DNA of 64,000 bases, taken from assembly GCA_018398815.1 (NCBI GenBank), contig CM031611.1, positions 42,596,345 through 42,660,344 of the forward strand. The letters are read 5' to 3'. The position numbers were made by a program, and so were the translations under genes. Positions 23,723 through 36,894 of this stretch are shown in pieces; position 1 is the stretch's first letter; every line of letters starts with the position of its first letter. The notes beneath the pieces are model-generated. The model did not search any database and was not told the DNA's origin. It worked only from the letters and a program-made list of their open reading frames with translations. This DNA comes from Conus ventricosus (lineage: Eukaryota > Mollusca > Gastropoda > Neogastropoda > Conidae).

Positions 23723-24204
23723 ATATATGCGTGTCTGTGTGTGCGCACATGTGCATGTGCGCATTGTACTTTTGTTCGTTTTGTTTTTGTTTTTGGAGAT
23801 CAGAATTTTCAACTGTTTCCTACTAAGAGGCAGAGAAGCTGATGAGAATCTTTTTTTCTTTGCTTTGTATTACTACCTTCTATTATTAATGTACATAAAG
23901 CGCATTATACTGTTAGTGAGTTCTTTAGGACATGCACAGAGCTCTTACAATAACGAAAAAAAAAGAAACTGCTGATGCCCTATGCAGCCATTTTCTTCTT
24001 TTACAACATTATGCACTGCTACTAATTGCAGAAAAAAGAATGAAGAAACTAGCACAACATGTTTATACCACAGTGCAATGCAAAAAGTATGTCGCAACAC
24101 CACCACCACTAAAACAAACCAAAAAAAAAAACACACACAAACAAAAAATTTATATACATACATAGGCTACATACACAGGCCTACATATAAAAATCAAAAA
24201 TCAA

Positions 24205-24243
<39 letters not shown>

Positions 24244-24245
24244 GC
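23269..24245. repeat. Microsatellite cluster (GA, GACA, GT)
   Basis: GA/GACA 23,269-23,350, GT 23,579-23,732 with TAG interruptions, GT 24,206-24,243. At about 23,887-23,945 the words ACATAAAGCGCATTATACTG and GCACAGAGCTCTTACAA resemble a short retroelement end; this is weak. Confidence 0.8.
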
Positions 24246-24419
24246 GTGTGTCCTGCTAGCAACTCGAGGAGGGGTGGTAAAGTGTATTAAAGAAAATAAT
24301 AAAATATAAAAAGTTTTGTTTAAAAAAAAAAAAGCACGTGGTGCTTGACTAATGTCTTGCGAGCCCACCCCACCCCTAATTCCATTATGCGATATAAAAA
24401 TAAGGAATAACAGATCATT

Positions 24420-25250
24420 AAAATGAACCATCTTCATGTCAACATAGAACGAAACCATCCGCCACGCATTCTCGACGCAAAGCAGCGGCAGACAAAGTGC
24501 ACCGATGCACCTTTGCAGCAGACTAACGGGACCAGTTTAATGACGCACCGAAGCTTCCGAAAACCAACCCCCCACAGTACAATCCATTGCATCATCACAA
24601 CTCCACGCGGATCTCATTGGGCCTAGCCTAGGCTACTACCATTCGCCCTAAACAACTGCTATGCCGGAAACCACCGAGAAAAGAAGATCAGCGATTGACG
24701 CTGAAGCGGCGATTAATATGAATCTTTGAATCAAGGTTGATCAGGGAAATGTTTGAACCCATCTTTCAGCCATATTTTGCGGGTTTTTGTTGGAGCGATC
24801 GGAGCGCGAAGGTCAGTTCAATGCCAATCGAGGACGTTCGCTTTGCCAAGGAGTGTCGGTTGAGAATGAGACTGCGCTCCCCATTGGTCTTTCACATCTC
24901 CCACAGCGTCGGTCAAACTGGCGGCCAGACAAAATGGCCCTGCAGACGATCGCTAACCAAACAGCCCCGATGTACTCAATGAATGGTAAAAGTGAGCACT
25001 TACCTCTCCCATTTTGGATGGTAGATGCTTGTTGTGCTTGTTGTTTGTTGCTCAATCAGTCGTGCGGGTGCCGCGAGGTCTTTCCAAGGAGACTGCAACT
25101 TGCCTTTGCCAATGCTTCGCGGTAGGCTAGGCCTAGGCTTAGGCTGCAACCAACCGAAACAACAACCAATGAAAACACTAGGCCGAGAGGCGAGTCTATT
25201 TCAGGTGAGGGGGTGTCACGTGAGAGATCACGCAAGTGGTGGAATATGGT
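24420..25250. other. CpG-richer block, gene or promoter content unclear
   Basis: Compared with its flanks this block is CpG-rich and free of microsatellites. It holds CCATTGG-like words (24,881) and a TAGGCTAGGCCTAGGCTTAG run at about 25,123-25,142. It could be a promoter or first-exon region, but no coding similarity was recognised. Confidence 0.3.
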
Positions 25251-25259
25251 TGCATACTA

Positions 25260-25847
25260 GCACCTAACAGCGGTAATAGCTGTTCTCATCAGGGAAAACA
25301 GCGATTATCCTTTCTGAAAATAATTCAAAAACAAAAACAAAAAAAGTGGGAAACAGGCATTATCCTGAGAATCGCAACTATTTAACTTGGATTCAAAACT
25401 GCTTTCCCTAAGGTCACAACTGTTTTCAAAGTTTATCCTGAAGAAAGGAACTGTTTTCCCTGAGAACAATATCATTGTTTTCCCTATGTTCTTTGGGATG
25501 GTGAACTTTATAATTGTTCTCCCGAGAAAAACGATATCACCGCAGGCAAAATGCTATTAACAGGGAAATAAGCTATGAACGCTGTTTATCTCAAGATGTC
25601 AAGTGACAAGCGTAAATGAATTTGAAATTGGGAAAGCAATTGTGATCCCTAGGATCACATAAATGTGCTCCTGTTTTTGTGTTGTTGTTGTTGTTTGTTT
25701 TTCTGTTTAGGACAATGACTCTTTTCCTCAGGAAAATGATGGAAACAATAGTGATCCTTAGGAATAACACCAGTCATAATTATTTTCTGTGTGAAAACAT
25801 TGAGAAATTAGGAAAAACACTTGCGAGCTTTAAAGAAAAAAAAAAGC

Positions 25848-25878
<31 letters not shown>

Positions 25879-25950
25879 CTATTATCCCATGAAAAACAGT
25901 TGTGATTCTCCGAGATAATAGCTTCAATCCCGTTTACTCTTTCCATGGAA
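25260..25950. repeat. Degenerate TGTTTTCCCT/GGGAAAACA repeat
   Basis: Recurring words include CATCAGGGAAAACAGCGATT, GGGAAACAGGCATTATCC, AACTGTTTTCCCTGAGAAC and ATTGTTTTCCCTATG, spaced roughly 30-45 bp apart with heavy divergence. The same vocabulary occurs at 820-945 and 2,290-2,660. A poly-G tract interrupts it at 25,848-25,876. Confidence 0.55.
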
Positions 25951-25969
25951 AACAGCCGTCTGTCTCTTC

Positions 25970-26004
25970 TCTCTCTCTCTCTCTCCTCTCTTCTCTCCTC
26001 TCTC

Positions 26005-26059
<55 letters not shown>

Positions 26060-26120
26060 CCCGAGTCAGAGAGGCTTGCATGAATTAAACTACATACAAC
26101 ACGCGCTTGTACAAGCGTGC

Positions 26121-26172
<52 letters not shown>

Positions 26173-26282
26173 AGAAGAGAGAGAGAGCGTCATAGAGACG
26201 AATGAGCAGGCCTATCCTAACAAAAGGCGAAAATGGGCTAGAAAACATTTCGACTCAATAACAGGTACCGCGACGGTTTTAA

Positions 26283-26376
<94 letters not shown>

Positions 26377-26386
26377 TCATCGTGTG

Positions 26387-26444
<58 letters not shown>

Positions 26445-26480
26445 GTCCGTCCGTCTGTCTGCCTGTGTCTGTGTGTGTAA
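25970..26480. repeat. Microsatellite cluster (CT, CA, GA, GT)
   Basis: CT 25,970-26,037, CA 26,038-26,059, GA 26,123-26,190, GT 26,285-26,317, GA 26,318-26,374, GT 26,385-26,442 with GTCC/GTCT variants to 26,480. Confidence 0.95.
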
Positions 26481-26499
26481 GACCCTTCCCATTCTTTTC

Positions 26500-27000
26500 T
26501 AACAATTTGGAGTCTAAACGTTCGTGAGATGTAATTAAACACACCACTGCGGACATGAATAAGCGGCTCTCTCTATTCTCAGTTACCGGAGCTATGGACG
26601 CTTTCAACACGACTGATGATGATCACAAGCCCGCGACCACTCCTCCCCGTTTACCCAATGGCAACCGGGGAAACCTCAATGTGATAACACAGTACGCGAC
26701 GACCGCGGCGCGTGCTACACACGTCACGTGTCACAGACATCAGTCAATGGCAGGCGTGTCCTCTGGTGTCCAACGCCATTGGCGCAGCGCATCGGAGGCC
26801 TCGTCCAATACAAAGGGAGCCTTTGTATTGTGTGTGTGTGTGTGACACGAAACTGACTGGGCCTCTTTTTCGTGGAGGACAGCCTGACTCGACTACAGGA
26901 ATTGGGATGTGCCAAGTAAAACTTTATGCTTGACAATCCCCTCACGGCTATGCAAAAATTCTCGCGTAGTGCTGTGACCATGGCTATTTGTTTGTTTGTT
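26500..27000. other. CpG-rich unique block
   Basis: The stretch 26,620-26,830 is CpG-rich (CGCGACGACCGCGGCGCGTG) and holds TCACGTG (E-box-like) and CCATTGGCGC. No coding similarity was seen; a promoter is possible. Confidence 0.3.
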
Positions 27001-27009
27001 GTCCTGTTA

Positions 27010-27241
27010 TGTGTGTGTGTGTGTGTGTGTGTGTAGCATATGCGAGTTGGGACGTGTGCAAATTGACGAGAGAGTCAGGCGACATTCTTACGTGCCTTTC
27101 TGAGTGAAGCTATCTCCATATAAACAGTTTGCCAGGACTGTGTCACTGTCGATCACGTCACGTCTGGGTAGAGAAAGGGAAAGACAAAACAAAACAAAAA
27201 AAAGCAAAAATAAGATAGGACTCTGACTCCCCCTCCCCCAT

Positions 27242-27273
<32 letters not shown>

Positions 27274-27335
27274 GTCGAAAGACCACTTTGGTAATGACAA
27301 TAAAATATCAACTCTCTCTCTCTCTCTCTCTCTCT

Positions 27336-27367
<32 letters not shown>

Positions 27368-27392
27368 GTCTGGTGTGTTTTCAAATCACGAT

Positions 27393-27429
<37 letters not shown>

Positions 27430-28042
27430 GGAGTTAAAAGAGTCGCGCAAATATATGGTCACACGAACAACAACAACAAAACTACTTTAGAGATCGCTGC
27501 GCTAATTATGTGCCGCGCCCTCGAGGTTGAGTCAACATTCATTCAGAACGCTTTCAACCGTCCGCGGTAGGAACGAGTGTGGGAGGAGGGTAAGCTTGAA
27601 AGAGGGGTGGGGGGGGGGGGGGGGGGGTGGGGGGGGGGGGGGGGGGGGGTGGAGGGGGATCAGTCACTGAGGTAGGGACCAAAGAGTGGAGAGGGGGGTG
27701 GAGGTTGGGAGTTGAGGGTGAGGGTTATGCAACAGAACACGCCGCTCTTGTGAGGACAGAATTTTTTAAAAAGAAAAGAAATGCCTGTTGCTGGCAAAGA
27801 CGTCTTCAAGTCCCTGGCTGATGACGCAAAAAAGCAGGTTTCACTGAGATCACGACCGATTGCGCAGGTTTTAGGCGTTCAACAAGATGGGCTCTTTTGA
27901 TCCGGAACAAATCTCTGGTGTTAGGTGTGTTGCCAAATGGTATTCATGCATTATTTGATGACGAAATACGCGTGAGTTGTGTTTTATTATGGCCGGCTTG
28001 TGTTTTGAATTTGACGTAAACCGATGACGATATTCGTCAGAG

Positions 28043-28073
<31 letters not shown>

Positions 28074-28110
28074 CGTCAGTGCGTGCGTCCGTGCGTGCGC
28101 GCGCAACCAT
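27010..28110. repeat. Microsatellite and poly-G cluster
   Basis: GT 27,011-27,034, CT 27,241-27,274 and 27,312-27,335, GT 27,336-27,364, CA 27,393-27,426, G-rich tract 27,606-27,655, GT/GCGT 28,042-28,110. Just before the second CT run, GACAATAAAATATCAA resembles a retroelement poly(A)-signal tail. Confidence 0.85.
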
Positions 28111-28541
28111 GCGTGCGTGTGGTTTTTCCTCCCACACACACCCTCCCCCCAGCAATCAACCAATCAGAATGCACGATCTTCCGACACACCTCCCTCAGTC
28201 TATCCTGCTTCCGGATTTTACTCCTTGACCCACGCCTCAGAGTTGAACAACTCCTCCCCTTCCCTTCCTCCCCTCTCCTCTCCTCCCTCTCCTCTCCGCC
28301 TCTCTCTACACCCTCCCCTCAACGTCAACACAGTGTGAGGTCGGGGGGACGCGGCCTACTTTGCCACGTCGTCAAGGTTTCAGGCGTTAAGCCGCGTGTC
28401 AATGGTCGCAGGTGAAGCGACCGCAGGTTTACCTGGACAGGAGCAGAGGGGACAGACGACGGGCAAACATCGATCGGTGTGTCGTCGGCTCGCACGCGGC
28501 TGCCAGTGTACACAGTGTAGAGTGATTGCATCACTGCCCCT

Positions 28542-28542
<1 letters not shown>

Positions 28543-28581
<39 letters not shown>

Positions 28582-28623
28582 ATGTATTTATATATATATA
28601 TATAATATATATATAATATATTA

Positions 28624-28661
<38 letters not shown>

Positions 28662-28667
28662 GTGCAC

Positions 28668-28704
<37 letters not shown>

Positions 28705-28800
28705 GTGTGTGTGTGTTGTTTTGTATGTATGGGTGTGTACGCTAGTGTGCGCACATGTGTGTGTATGTGTGTGTGAGTCTGCGTGCGTGCGTGTGTGTAA
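28543..28800 (+). repeat. Compound microsatellite (CT, TA, GT)
   Basis: CT 28,543-28,579, TA with interruptions 28,588-28,622, GT 28,627-28,800 with TGTTG and GCGTGC variants. Confidence 0.95.
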
Positions 28801-29304
28801 CAATATACATCCTAGTCTATCTTTCAAAGTTCTGTCATTTGACTTGGAGGGGTCGTAGTGTGTACCCCACTCCCTGTCTGACAACCACAGGCACTGGAGC
28901 CCAGGTGCACATCCTGATTCAACCTGTGAGACCTCCAACTTTGTGGGCAAGGCGTCCAGCGTTCACATGACGAGTCGCGGAGACAGCGAAATTCGAACGC
29001 AAAGATTTCTTACTCGGTACCGCTCAACAATCTCCAATGTCACGAGGGCCGCGCGAAATGTGCACGACGATCTCTCTCTCTCTCTCTGTCTCTCTCTCTC
29101 TCTGTCTCTCTCTCTCTCTCCAATTTACCCACCCACCCACGCCCTTCATTCAAAAAGAAAAAAAAAATCATATAGTTGACGTCAAACCGGGCGTAAATTG
29201 AGGCTGCCACACTATAACGCAATGGTCTTTGTCTTGTGTCGTTGTGATCGGCAGCGTGATTATGCATCGATTTGGGTAACTTGGATGAGAGAGAACGGCG
29301 CATG

Positions 29305-29360
29305 ACCTTAATTAACCCTAACCTAACCTGACTTCGCGTTAGTCCCTAACCCTAATCCTG
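29305..29360 (+). repeat. Short degenerate telomere-like CCCTAA sequence
   Basis: Words TTAACCCTAACCTAACCTGA and CCCTAACCCTAATCC occur. Only a few units are present and they are imperfect, so this is an interstitial or chance match and not a chromosome end. Confidence 0.4.
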
Positions 29361-29412
29361 ACTTAGTCCTAACTCAATCAAACCTGCTTAAAAAAAAAAA
29401 AGTAGAAAAAAA

Positions 29413-29562
29413 GCACACACACACACACACACACACAATCACCACACCACACACACACCCACACACACACAAACCACTCACACCGAGCGCGAGCGCGCCA
29501 CACACACACACACAACCACACACACATCACACACCACACACACACACACACATACACATACA

Positions 29563-29608
<46 letters not shown>

Positions 29609-30002
29609 TGCCCCAATGTGGAGGAATGGAATTGTCGGCCCTTGTTCTCCATCAATACTGGGGGGACCATCTGGTGTGGCGCTCGTTCCCTGCACGTGGC
29701 GCGCTCATCAATGGGATTGGGAGGGTTTACAGTTCGATCCGTTAATTGTTAGAAGGCCCAGCCATAAAAAAAAAGTGGATCAAAGACCAACGGCCTCGGC
29801 AGTTAATAGTACTATTCTGAACGCCGAATAGATAGCACAGTACGTACGTCACTAGTTGATTCTCTGCGTTGATCTTTTTGCCTGTTACCGTCTTTAGAAA
29901 CAGGATGGAAATGGCATGGAGAAGTTGTTTGGCGGGCGGGTGTGGGAAAGGTAGGGGAGGTGGTGCAGGATGGGAAGATTAAACTGGATAGGAGAGCCAC
30001 AG

Positions 30003-30038
<36 letters not shown>

Positions 30039-30210
30039 AGACATACACACACACACAAACACTTAGACACACACACACACGCAACACACACACACACACC
30101 ACAACAACACACACACACACACACACAACATCACACACCACACAACACACACACACACACACACACACCACACAACACACACACACACACACACACACAC
30201 ACCACACACA
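29413..30210. repeat. (CA)n blocks with a possible tRNA-like B box between them
   Basis: CA-rich 29,413-29,607 and 30,004-30,210. At 29,729-29,745 the sequence ACAGTTCGATCCGTT resembles a tRNA B box and may mark a SINE, but no A box could be confirmed. Confidence 0.8.
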
Positions 30211-30725
30211 CTTCGTTTCAAAAGTGTACAGGGACTGCTATACTTAGTGACATTCGACAAAGATCATGCCACAGAAAAAACAAACAAAACAAAACAAAAC
30301 AAAAAAACCAGTCTTCACTCCGATCTTACATTTCGTACATTAGAAATAACAACCAATTTACTCAACTGAACATCCAAATAAAAGAATAAACCGACACGTT
30401 TCGGTAAACCCATAAATTCAGTAAGTTCCAGGCTGTACACATCTCCAAGTCGTTGTTAACATCACAGCTCAGCCGACCAAACACTCAGCCTTTTTCAGGG
30501 CTGACAAACTCATACAGGTCAAACAAACAAATGTCACATCACGAACAAGCCAGACCAGCGTGTCAATACGTCCCAGGTCGATCTGTCGGTGTTATGAGGC
30601 GTCCCAGGCACAAGACGTCCCAGTCTGGCAAGTCCCAGGCTGAGAAGGAGGACTGGGCAAATAAAAGTAAGAAGCAGATGTTGGACTGAAATTGCGGTTA
30701 GCGTTAGAAGTTGGACCGATCTGGA

Positions 30726-30727
<2 letters not shown>

Positions 30728-30788
<61 letters not shown>
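30728..30788 (+). repeat. (GA)n microsatellite
   Basis: A pure GA run of about 60 bases. Confidence 0.95.
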
Positions 30789-30791
<3 letters not shown>

Positions 30792-31175
30792 TTATTCATA
30801 TCCGGTATCCCCAAAACAGAAAAGGCAAAAACAATACTTGTGGGGAAAAAAACCGTCAGTGCAACGTACAGTATAACGATAACGTTGGACCAGAAGCAGA
30901 GTAAAGGGGTTAGTATGTCGGGAGGACTGACTTGACGGGTGGGGACAGAAGTACAACAGCGGACAGAAGTAGCGTTGGGTTCAGAGTAGGAGGGTTACGA
31001 TCAGGGTTGGGGGTGGGCCGAACCGAACATGAACGCATTTTTTTTTTACTGCTACGAACTTTGTTTTTCACTACGAACTGGTTCGTATCTGTCAAGAAGG
31101 CTCCATACACTGGCCCATCAATATCGATATCATCATCATTTATGGCATATGGCATATGCATTCATGCATATGGAT

Positions 31176-31450
31176 CGTACGGGACCGTGAACGTATTACG
31201 GCACGCGCTGTAGTTTTTGTTGTTGTTGTTGTTATCATTAAAAAAATGTTCTTTTTCTTCTTCCTATAGGACCATGAACGTATTAAGACGCGCGCTTTTT
31301 TTTCTCTCTCTGTTGTTGTTATTGCGGTTTTTTTGTTGTTTTTTTCCCCTTCTTCTTCCTATGGGACCGTGAACGTCTTATAGGACACGCGTGTGTTTTT
31401 TTTTCTTTGTTGTTATTTTTTCATTGCTTGTTTACTTTTTTTCTTCTTCT
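31176..31450 (+). repeat. ~90-bp tandem repeat, 3 diverged copies
   Basis: Three copies of GGACCGTGAACGTATTA-like sequence followed by an ACGCGCG-like word (31,180-31,210; 31,268-31,300; 31,361-31,393), each trailed by T-rich/GTTGTT sequence and TTCTTCTTCCTATGG. Confidence 0.8.
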
Positions 31451-32003
31451 TCCTCAGCAGTCAGCGACACCTGATCGACTCAAAGTCGGAAGCCTTCCCG
31501 TCTTTCGACCATGGCGGTTGCTGTGTAGAGAGATCGTTTAATTAACGGCTCGTCCGTCAATTAATGTGACATGTAAAACAACCCCCTCCCCCCTCCCCGT
31601 AAAAAACAATCCGTTGGCGGGGATAGCAGTAAGCTGATCGTGTGTCTGGAACGTTGACCTTAATCCCGAAAACGGTTCAGAAGAATGGAATCTTGGGTTG
31701 CCAACATCAAACGCCTGGACCTGTGGCACCGCCAGTGAGGGAGGGGGGGGGGAGTGACTGATAATCCGCGGGGCACCCAGTGAACCCCATGGGGTCAGGG
31801 GCTGTGGACCTGAGGTTTGAGCCCTGGTCTAAGCAAGGACAGCGTCAGCGATTGTGGCAAGATGGAGCCGACGACTGAGTGGGAGACAAGTGCGTTGTGA
31901 GTGGGTTACGGGTTAAGTGGATTACAAGCGTGGATCAAGTCGTGTCATCACGCCCTCAATCATGCTTGTCTCCTGAAGTGGCTCTCTGCCTGTCAGTGCT
32001 TTG

Positions 32004-32007
<4 letters not shown>

Positions 32008-32066
<59 letters not shown>

Positions 32067-32114
32067 CCCCCCTCTCTCTCTGAGTCACACACACACACAC
32101 ACAAAGGATGAAGA

Positions 32115-32186
<72 letters not shown>

Positions 32187-32212
32187 ACCCCTTCTATGTG
32201 TGTGTGTGTGTG

Positions 32213-32256
<44 letters not shown>

Positions 32257-32370
32257 CAGGAGAGAGAGAGAGAGAGAGAGGAGAGAGATAGAGTATGTGT
32301 ATGTGTGTATGTGTGCGTGTGTTTACGTAAGCGTATGTGTGTATGCGCGCACGCGCGCATATATATTTCT
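32008..32370. repeat. Long (CT)n, (GT)n, (GA)n block
   Basis: CT 32,008-32,082 and 32,119-32,182, CA 32,086-32,103, GT 32,197-32,248, GA 32,249-32,292, then GT with GCGCGCAC to 32,360. Confidence 0.95.
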
Positions 32371-32399
32371 TTTTAGCACCGTTAGATACTTCCCTCGAG

Positions 32400-33119
32400 A
32401 GAAAACACCGAAGCACACATGTATATAGCCAAACAGTATAGAGACCCGTTGATTAAAACTAACGTACTCTAAAACTATTCAACGAACGTCAATAAAAAGG
32501 ATATAGCAACCAACACAAAAGGGAAGGAAAGTAAAACTCGAAGAAAACACTAAGCAGAGATTCCGACAACTTGGTTCAATCCTTTCCCTTAGATTTCAGT
32601 TACAGAAGAAATTCGAGGTATGGACATGAAACGACCAACGCAGATATAAATACAATACTCACACAAACAGTCGCAATCGCTTCTCTACAAGATCAGCACC
32701 ACAAATTCAGCCCCTGAAATTCACCACAGACTTTAGTTCTCCAAGTCCACGTGGTAGGTGTTCGCTTCTCGGTAATCAACAGTTCACGGTTCTTCGCTGT
32801 CGTCGACAGACGACTGAGAAAACCTACAAGTGGGCAGCTGAAAGCCTTGAGAAAGACTGGAATGTTTGTTGGCAGAGAATCTGTAAGACACAGGAACAAT
32901 ATTGTAATAGTAGGTTCAACAGTAGTGGGTTAACGAACTCGTACAATGAATGTCTCGTGTGTCACGTTCGAAACTCGTCCTTGTGAAACCCAGCCTCTCT
33001 TTTAAAGGGACCCAACCCAACCCAGTGCGAGGACTTTTCGTATTATCCGCCAATCAGCCATTCCCTTACTTCCACGCGGTATGTCACACCTCCCCCCCCC
33101 CCCCCCCCAACCCTGCCGC

Positions 33120-33150
<31 letters not shown>

Positions 33151-33690
33151 CTCCATACCGGGAACTCCCACTTGAGCTGCTCACAATGAACGTTCAAGAT
33201 TAGAGCCGCGAAACTCCCAACACGGAACTCAAAGGATTCAAAGGGAATTCACTGTAGTGGCTTAAATTTCCTCTCCTCCTCCTCCCCCCCCCCTCTCCTC
33301 CTCCTCCCCCCCCCCCCCCCCCCCCCCCCCGCGCGCGCGCCCTAACTCTGACGTCATTGCCAACAGAGCTTGCGAGTGTGTCAGTGCTGTGTACTAGGTT
33401 ATCGCAGATCTGTGGACAGGCCGTGCCACCATTGTCTGTGTGTCACGGTTGACAGGGAATGTAGGTAGCGTCGGAATAAAACCTGGCCCCAAGTAGGGAA
33501 GTCTAAGTGGATTGCGTCACGTTTGTTTTGTTGTGGAAAGGACAGTGTGCGTTTCAGTGGTCCTTGCGCCGAAGTAAACTGGAGTCAATGACCGCGCGTT
33601 ATCAATGGCAAAGGAACAGGACCAAATTCGGCCAGTCACGCATATTGTTGTATACCTCCATAGTAATGTTTTATACGTAAAAGATGCCAT
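32400..33690. other. Unique sequence with poly-C tracts
   Basis: No gene was recognised. Poly-C lies at 33,093-33,109, 33,118-33,148 and 33,307-33,330; the last is followed by GCGCGCGCGC. Confidence 0.5.
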
Positions 33691-33695
33691 AGATC

Positions 33696-33697
<2 letters not shown>

Positions 33698-33727
<30 letters not shown>

Positions 33728-33797
33728 GTGTGTGTGCGCGCGCATGCATGCGCACGCGCGCGCGTGCTTGCGTGTGTGTGTGTGTGTATGTGTGTAA
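33698..33797 (+). repeat. (GT)n with GCGC/GCATGC, Z-DNA-prone
   Basis: GT units change to GCGCGCGCATGCATGCGCAC and back to GT, giving alternating purine-pyrimidine over about 100 bases. Confidence 0.9.
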
Positions 33798-34456
33798 AAG
33801 CAAAGTGTGGTGTGTAGTGTGTAAAAACAGTTACATCGAGTTTATCATTCACCACCCACCCACCTCTCTCCCCCGTTCAGTTAAAGTCGGCTTAATCTCT
33901 TACGCAGGGAAGATGAATGTTGTCTGCATGAGAAATACTAGTATTTCAAATTATGTTTAATCTTTGTTTCTTTCCCAAGTACAAAAAAAAAAGAAAGAAA
34001 GAAAAAAAAAGTAACGTCCTCAGATTATAAGGAAGAAATATCCGGGTTTTTCTGTTCTGCCCCCCCCCCCTCCCCCCCCCCCCCCCCCCTTTTTTTTTTT
34101 TTTTACTGTTTAAAGATAATCTTGATCAGATGAATGTTGATGGCTCTTTCTACCAATCGTCAAGATTTTTTTTTTAACAGAATTTGGCGACTCCTGGCCA
34201 GACTTATCAATATGTGTAAATATAAGACACACACATGAAAACAAAGACGGAACTGTTAAAAAATAATCTAGTTTCCAATTCAGTCTCTTCTACTTTAAAG
34301 ACCACGTCAGTTTCGAAAAAAAAAAAAACAAACAAGATCAACGTGGTCTTTGTGAGCCAAAAGTGAATCAGGAAGTTTTCACGTTAACTCATTGTTTTAT
34401 TTCCCCCCTGCACCAAATATAAATACGTCCGTTGATTGGTAGAAGAGCCCTTGAAT

Positions 34457-34898
<442 letters not shown>

Positions 34899-35266
34899 GT
34901 CCAAGTGTCGCCACAGCATTCTACCTGCGGTTAAACACAGAGGAACGGTCGACGTTGTTGTTGTCAAGCCAGACGACAACAGGGGAGGGCACTAATACGA
35001 CGCCAGTGAGCGGCCTATGCTGACAGCCGCACCGTATCCTGACAGCAGTTCCAAACTGAGTATTTTGCTTTTATTGTCCACACTTTTGTCGATTAATCAC
35101 AAATGTGTGTAATGTGCACTGAGTACGGAAACCACGACAAAGAAAGGATTATTTCAAAGAAAACACGATTTCTGTAATGAAAGACAGTAACGCCTCCTCG
35201 CCCACCTGATGAATGGATGTATACCATAGTACTGTCTGCCTTACACGCGTTCAGTGTCTCTGGTCG

Positions 35267-35270
<4 letters not shown>

Positions 35271-35331
<61 letters not shown>

Positions 35332-35338
35332 GGGGGAG

Positions 35339-35431
<93 letters not shown>

Positions 35432-35438
35432 CGTGCGT

Positions 35439-35527
<89 letters not shown>

Positions 35528-35532
35528 AGAGT
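35271..35532 (+). repeat. (GT)n-(GA)n-(GT)n-(GA)n compound microsatellite
   Basis: GT 35,271-35,329, GA 35,338-35,393, GT 35,394-35,490 with a GCGTGCGTGCGTGG island, GA 35,491-35,532. Confidence 0.95.
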
Positions 35533-36456
35533 GCATGCCGGTATGGTAATAAACAGTGTCTTCCATATGTGTGGGAATTTTGCCGAAGCGCACGCTAGCT
35601 GGAACCGGCTCTGTGACGGACAACACGTGCCATGCGCGCAGCTGTGGGAAAGAACGAGTTGGCTACATCCGCAAGGGAGTGCACTGCTGTTAGCTTACAG
35701 TTGGCTGTTAGCGTAAGAGGCCTACAGACGTCAAATGCAACAAAGGAGCAGTTTCCGCCAAATATGTTAGTACGCGCTGGTACGGACAAAGTACGTAACA
35801 ATGGTTACGTTTTTCGTGCATCACACACGGACGTTACTATATCCACTATTCAGGTGTTTTTTGTTTGTTTGTTTGTGTTTTTCCCCCCACAGCCAGCATG
35901 TACAAAAACGTAAAAATGGTTACATTGTTTTCCATGTGACAGCTGGTTTGGTTTGTTCTATTTTACTTGATTTGATTTGATTTTAATTCAATTCAGTCTT
36001 GTTTTATTTTCCTTCATTTTCTTCAATTTGCTTTCGGGGAGGGGGTGGGGTAACCGATCGATAACCACTGAATCCGACGGAATATTGAGACTTAAAATCC
36101 GCTGCTGTTGACGGGTAATAAATGTATCCTGTTCTATCTATTTGATCTCTTCAGCGGCAGGGAAACCTGCAGTGAATACCTCTCTCTTTTTGCTGTCCGC
36201 ATTGTGGTCAGATGTCGTATGTTCATGACTTCTTTGGATTACCCTCTCTGCTTGTTTTACCCCCCCCCCCCCTCCCAACTCCCCCACCCACCACCTCCAG
36301 GGATGCTACAGCCATATTTGGTTAGACAGCAGTCCATCGCAAACGAACGACTTGTGCTGTTAGCAATATATTTGAAACAGTCTGCACTGAAAATTTTGAT
36401 GCAGCGTTCTCACCAAAATTTAACAAACTGTTTTATTTTCCAACCAAAACCTCTCT

Positions 36457-36497
36457 CCCTGCGGTCGGCTGGGCTTTTAGCAACATTACCTTACCTT

Positions 36498-36500
<3 letters not shown>
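36457..36500 (-). repeat. Dispersed repeat family A, copy 3 (fragment)
   Basis: The minus strand reads AAGGTAAGGTAATGTTGCT then AGCCCAGCCGACCGCAGGG, matching the head of copies at 951 and 43,401. It is cut off where a (CT)n run starts at about 36,499. Confidence 0.7.
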
Positions 36501-36550
<50 letters not shown>

Positions 36551-36690
36551 TCTCTCTCGGTGTATGTCTTTCTCTCTCTCTCTCTGTCTCTGACTGTCTG
36601 TCTGCCTGTCTCTCTCTCTCTTTCTCTCCTCTCTTACACCCACACCACACACCCCACACACACACACACACACCACAACACACACACACA
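36499..36690 (+). repeat. (CT)n and (CA)n microsatellite
   Basis: CT with TCT, CTGT and CTGC variants to 36,635, then CA to 36,690. Confidence 0.9.
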
Positions 36691-36894
36691 AGTAACGCCT
36701 TCATATACAACAACAACAATAAAAGGGGAAGAAAGAAAAAGAAGAAGCAAAATTTGCGTTTTCTATGGATATGTCCCTCGCAAATTCTAGAGTATCATTG
36801 TATATATTTCGTAAAGATTGCCGCCTAGTCACATTTTTCGTCTATCAGAGTACACACGGCAATTTTTCCTTCTCCCCAAATTGGCTTGCCGTGC

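Noticed and set aside
29305..29360. Telomere
   Set aside because: Only a few imperfect CCCTAA units occur in the middle of unrelated sequence.
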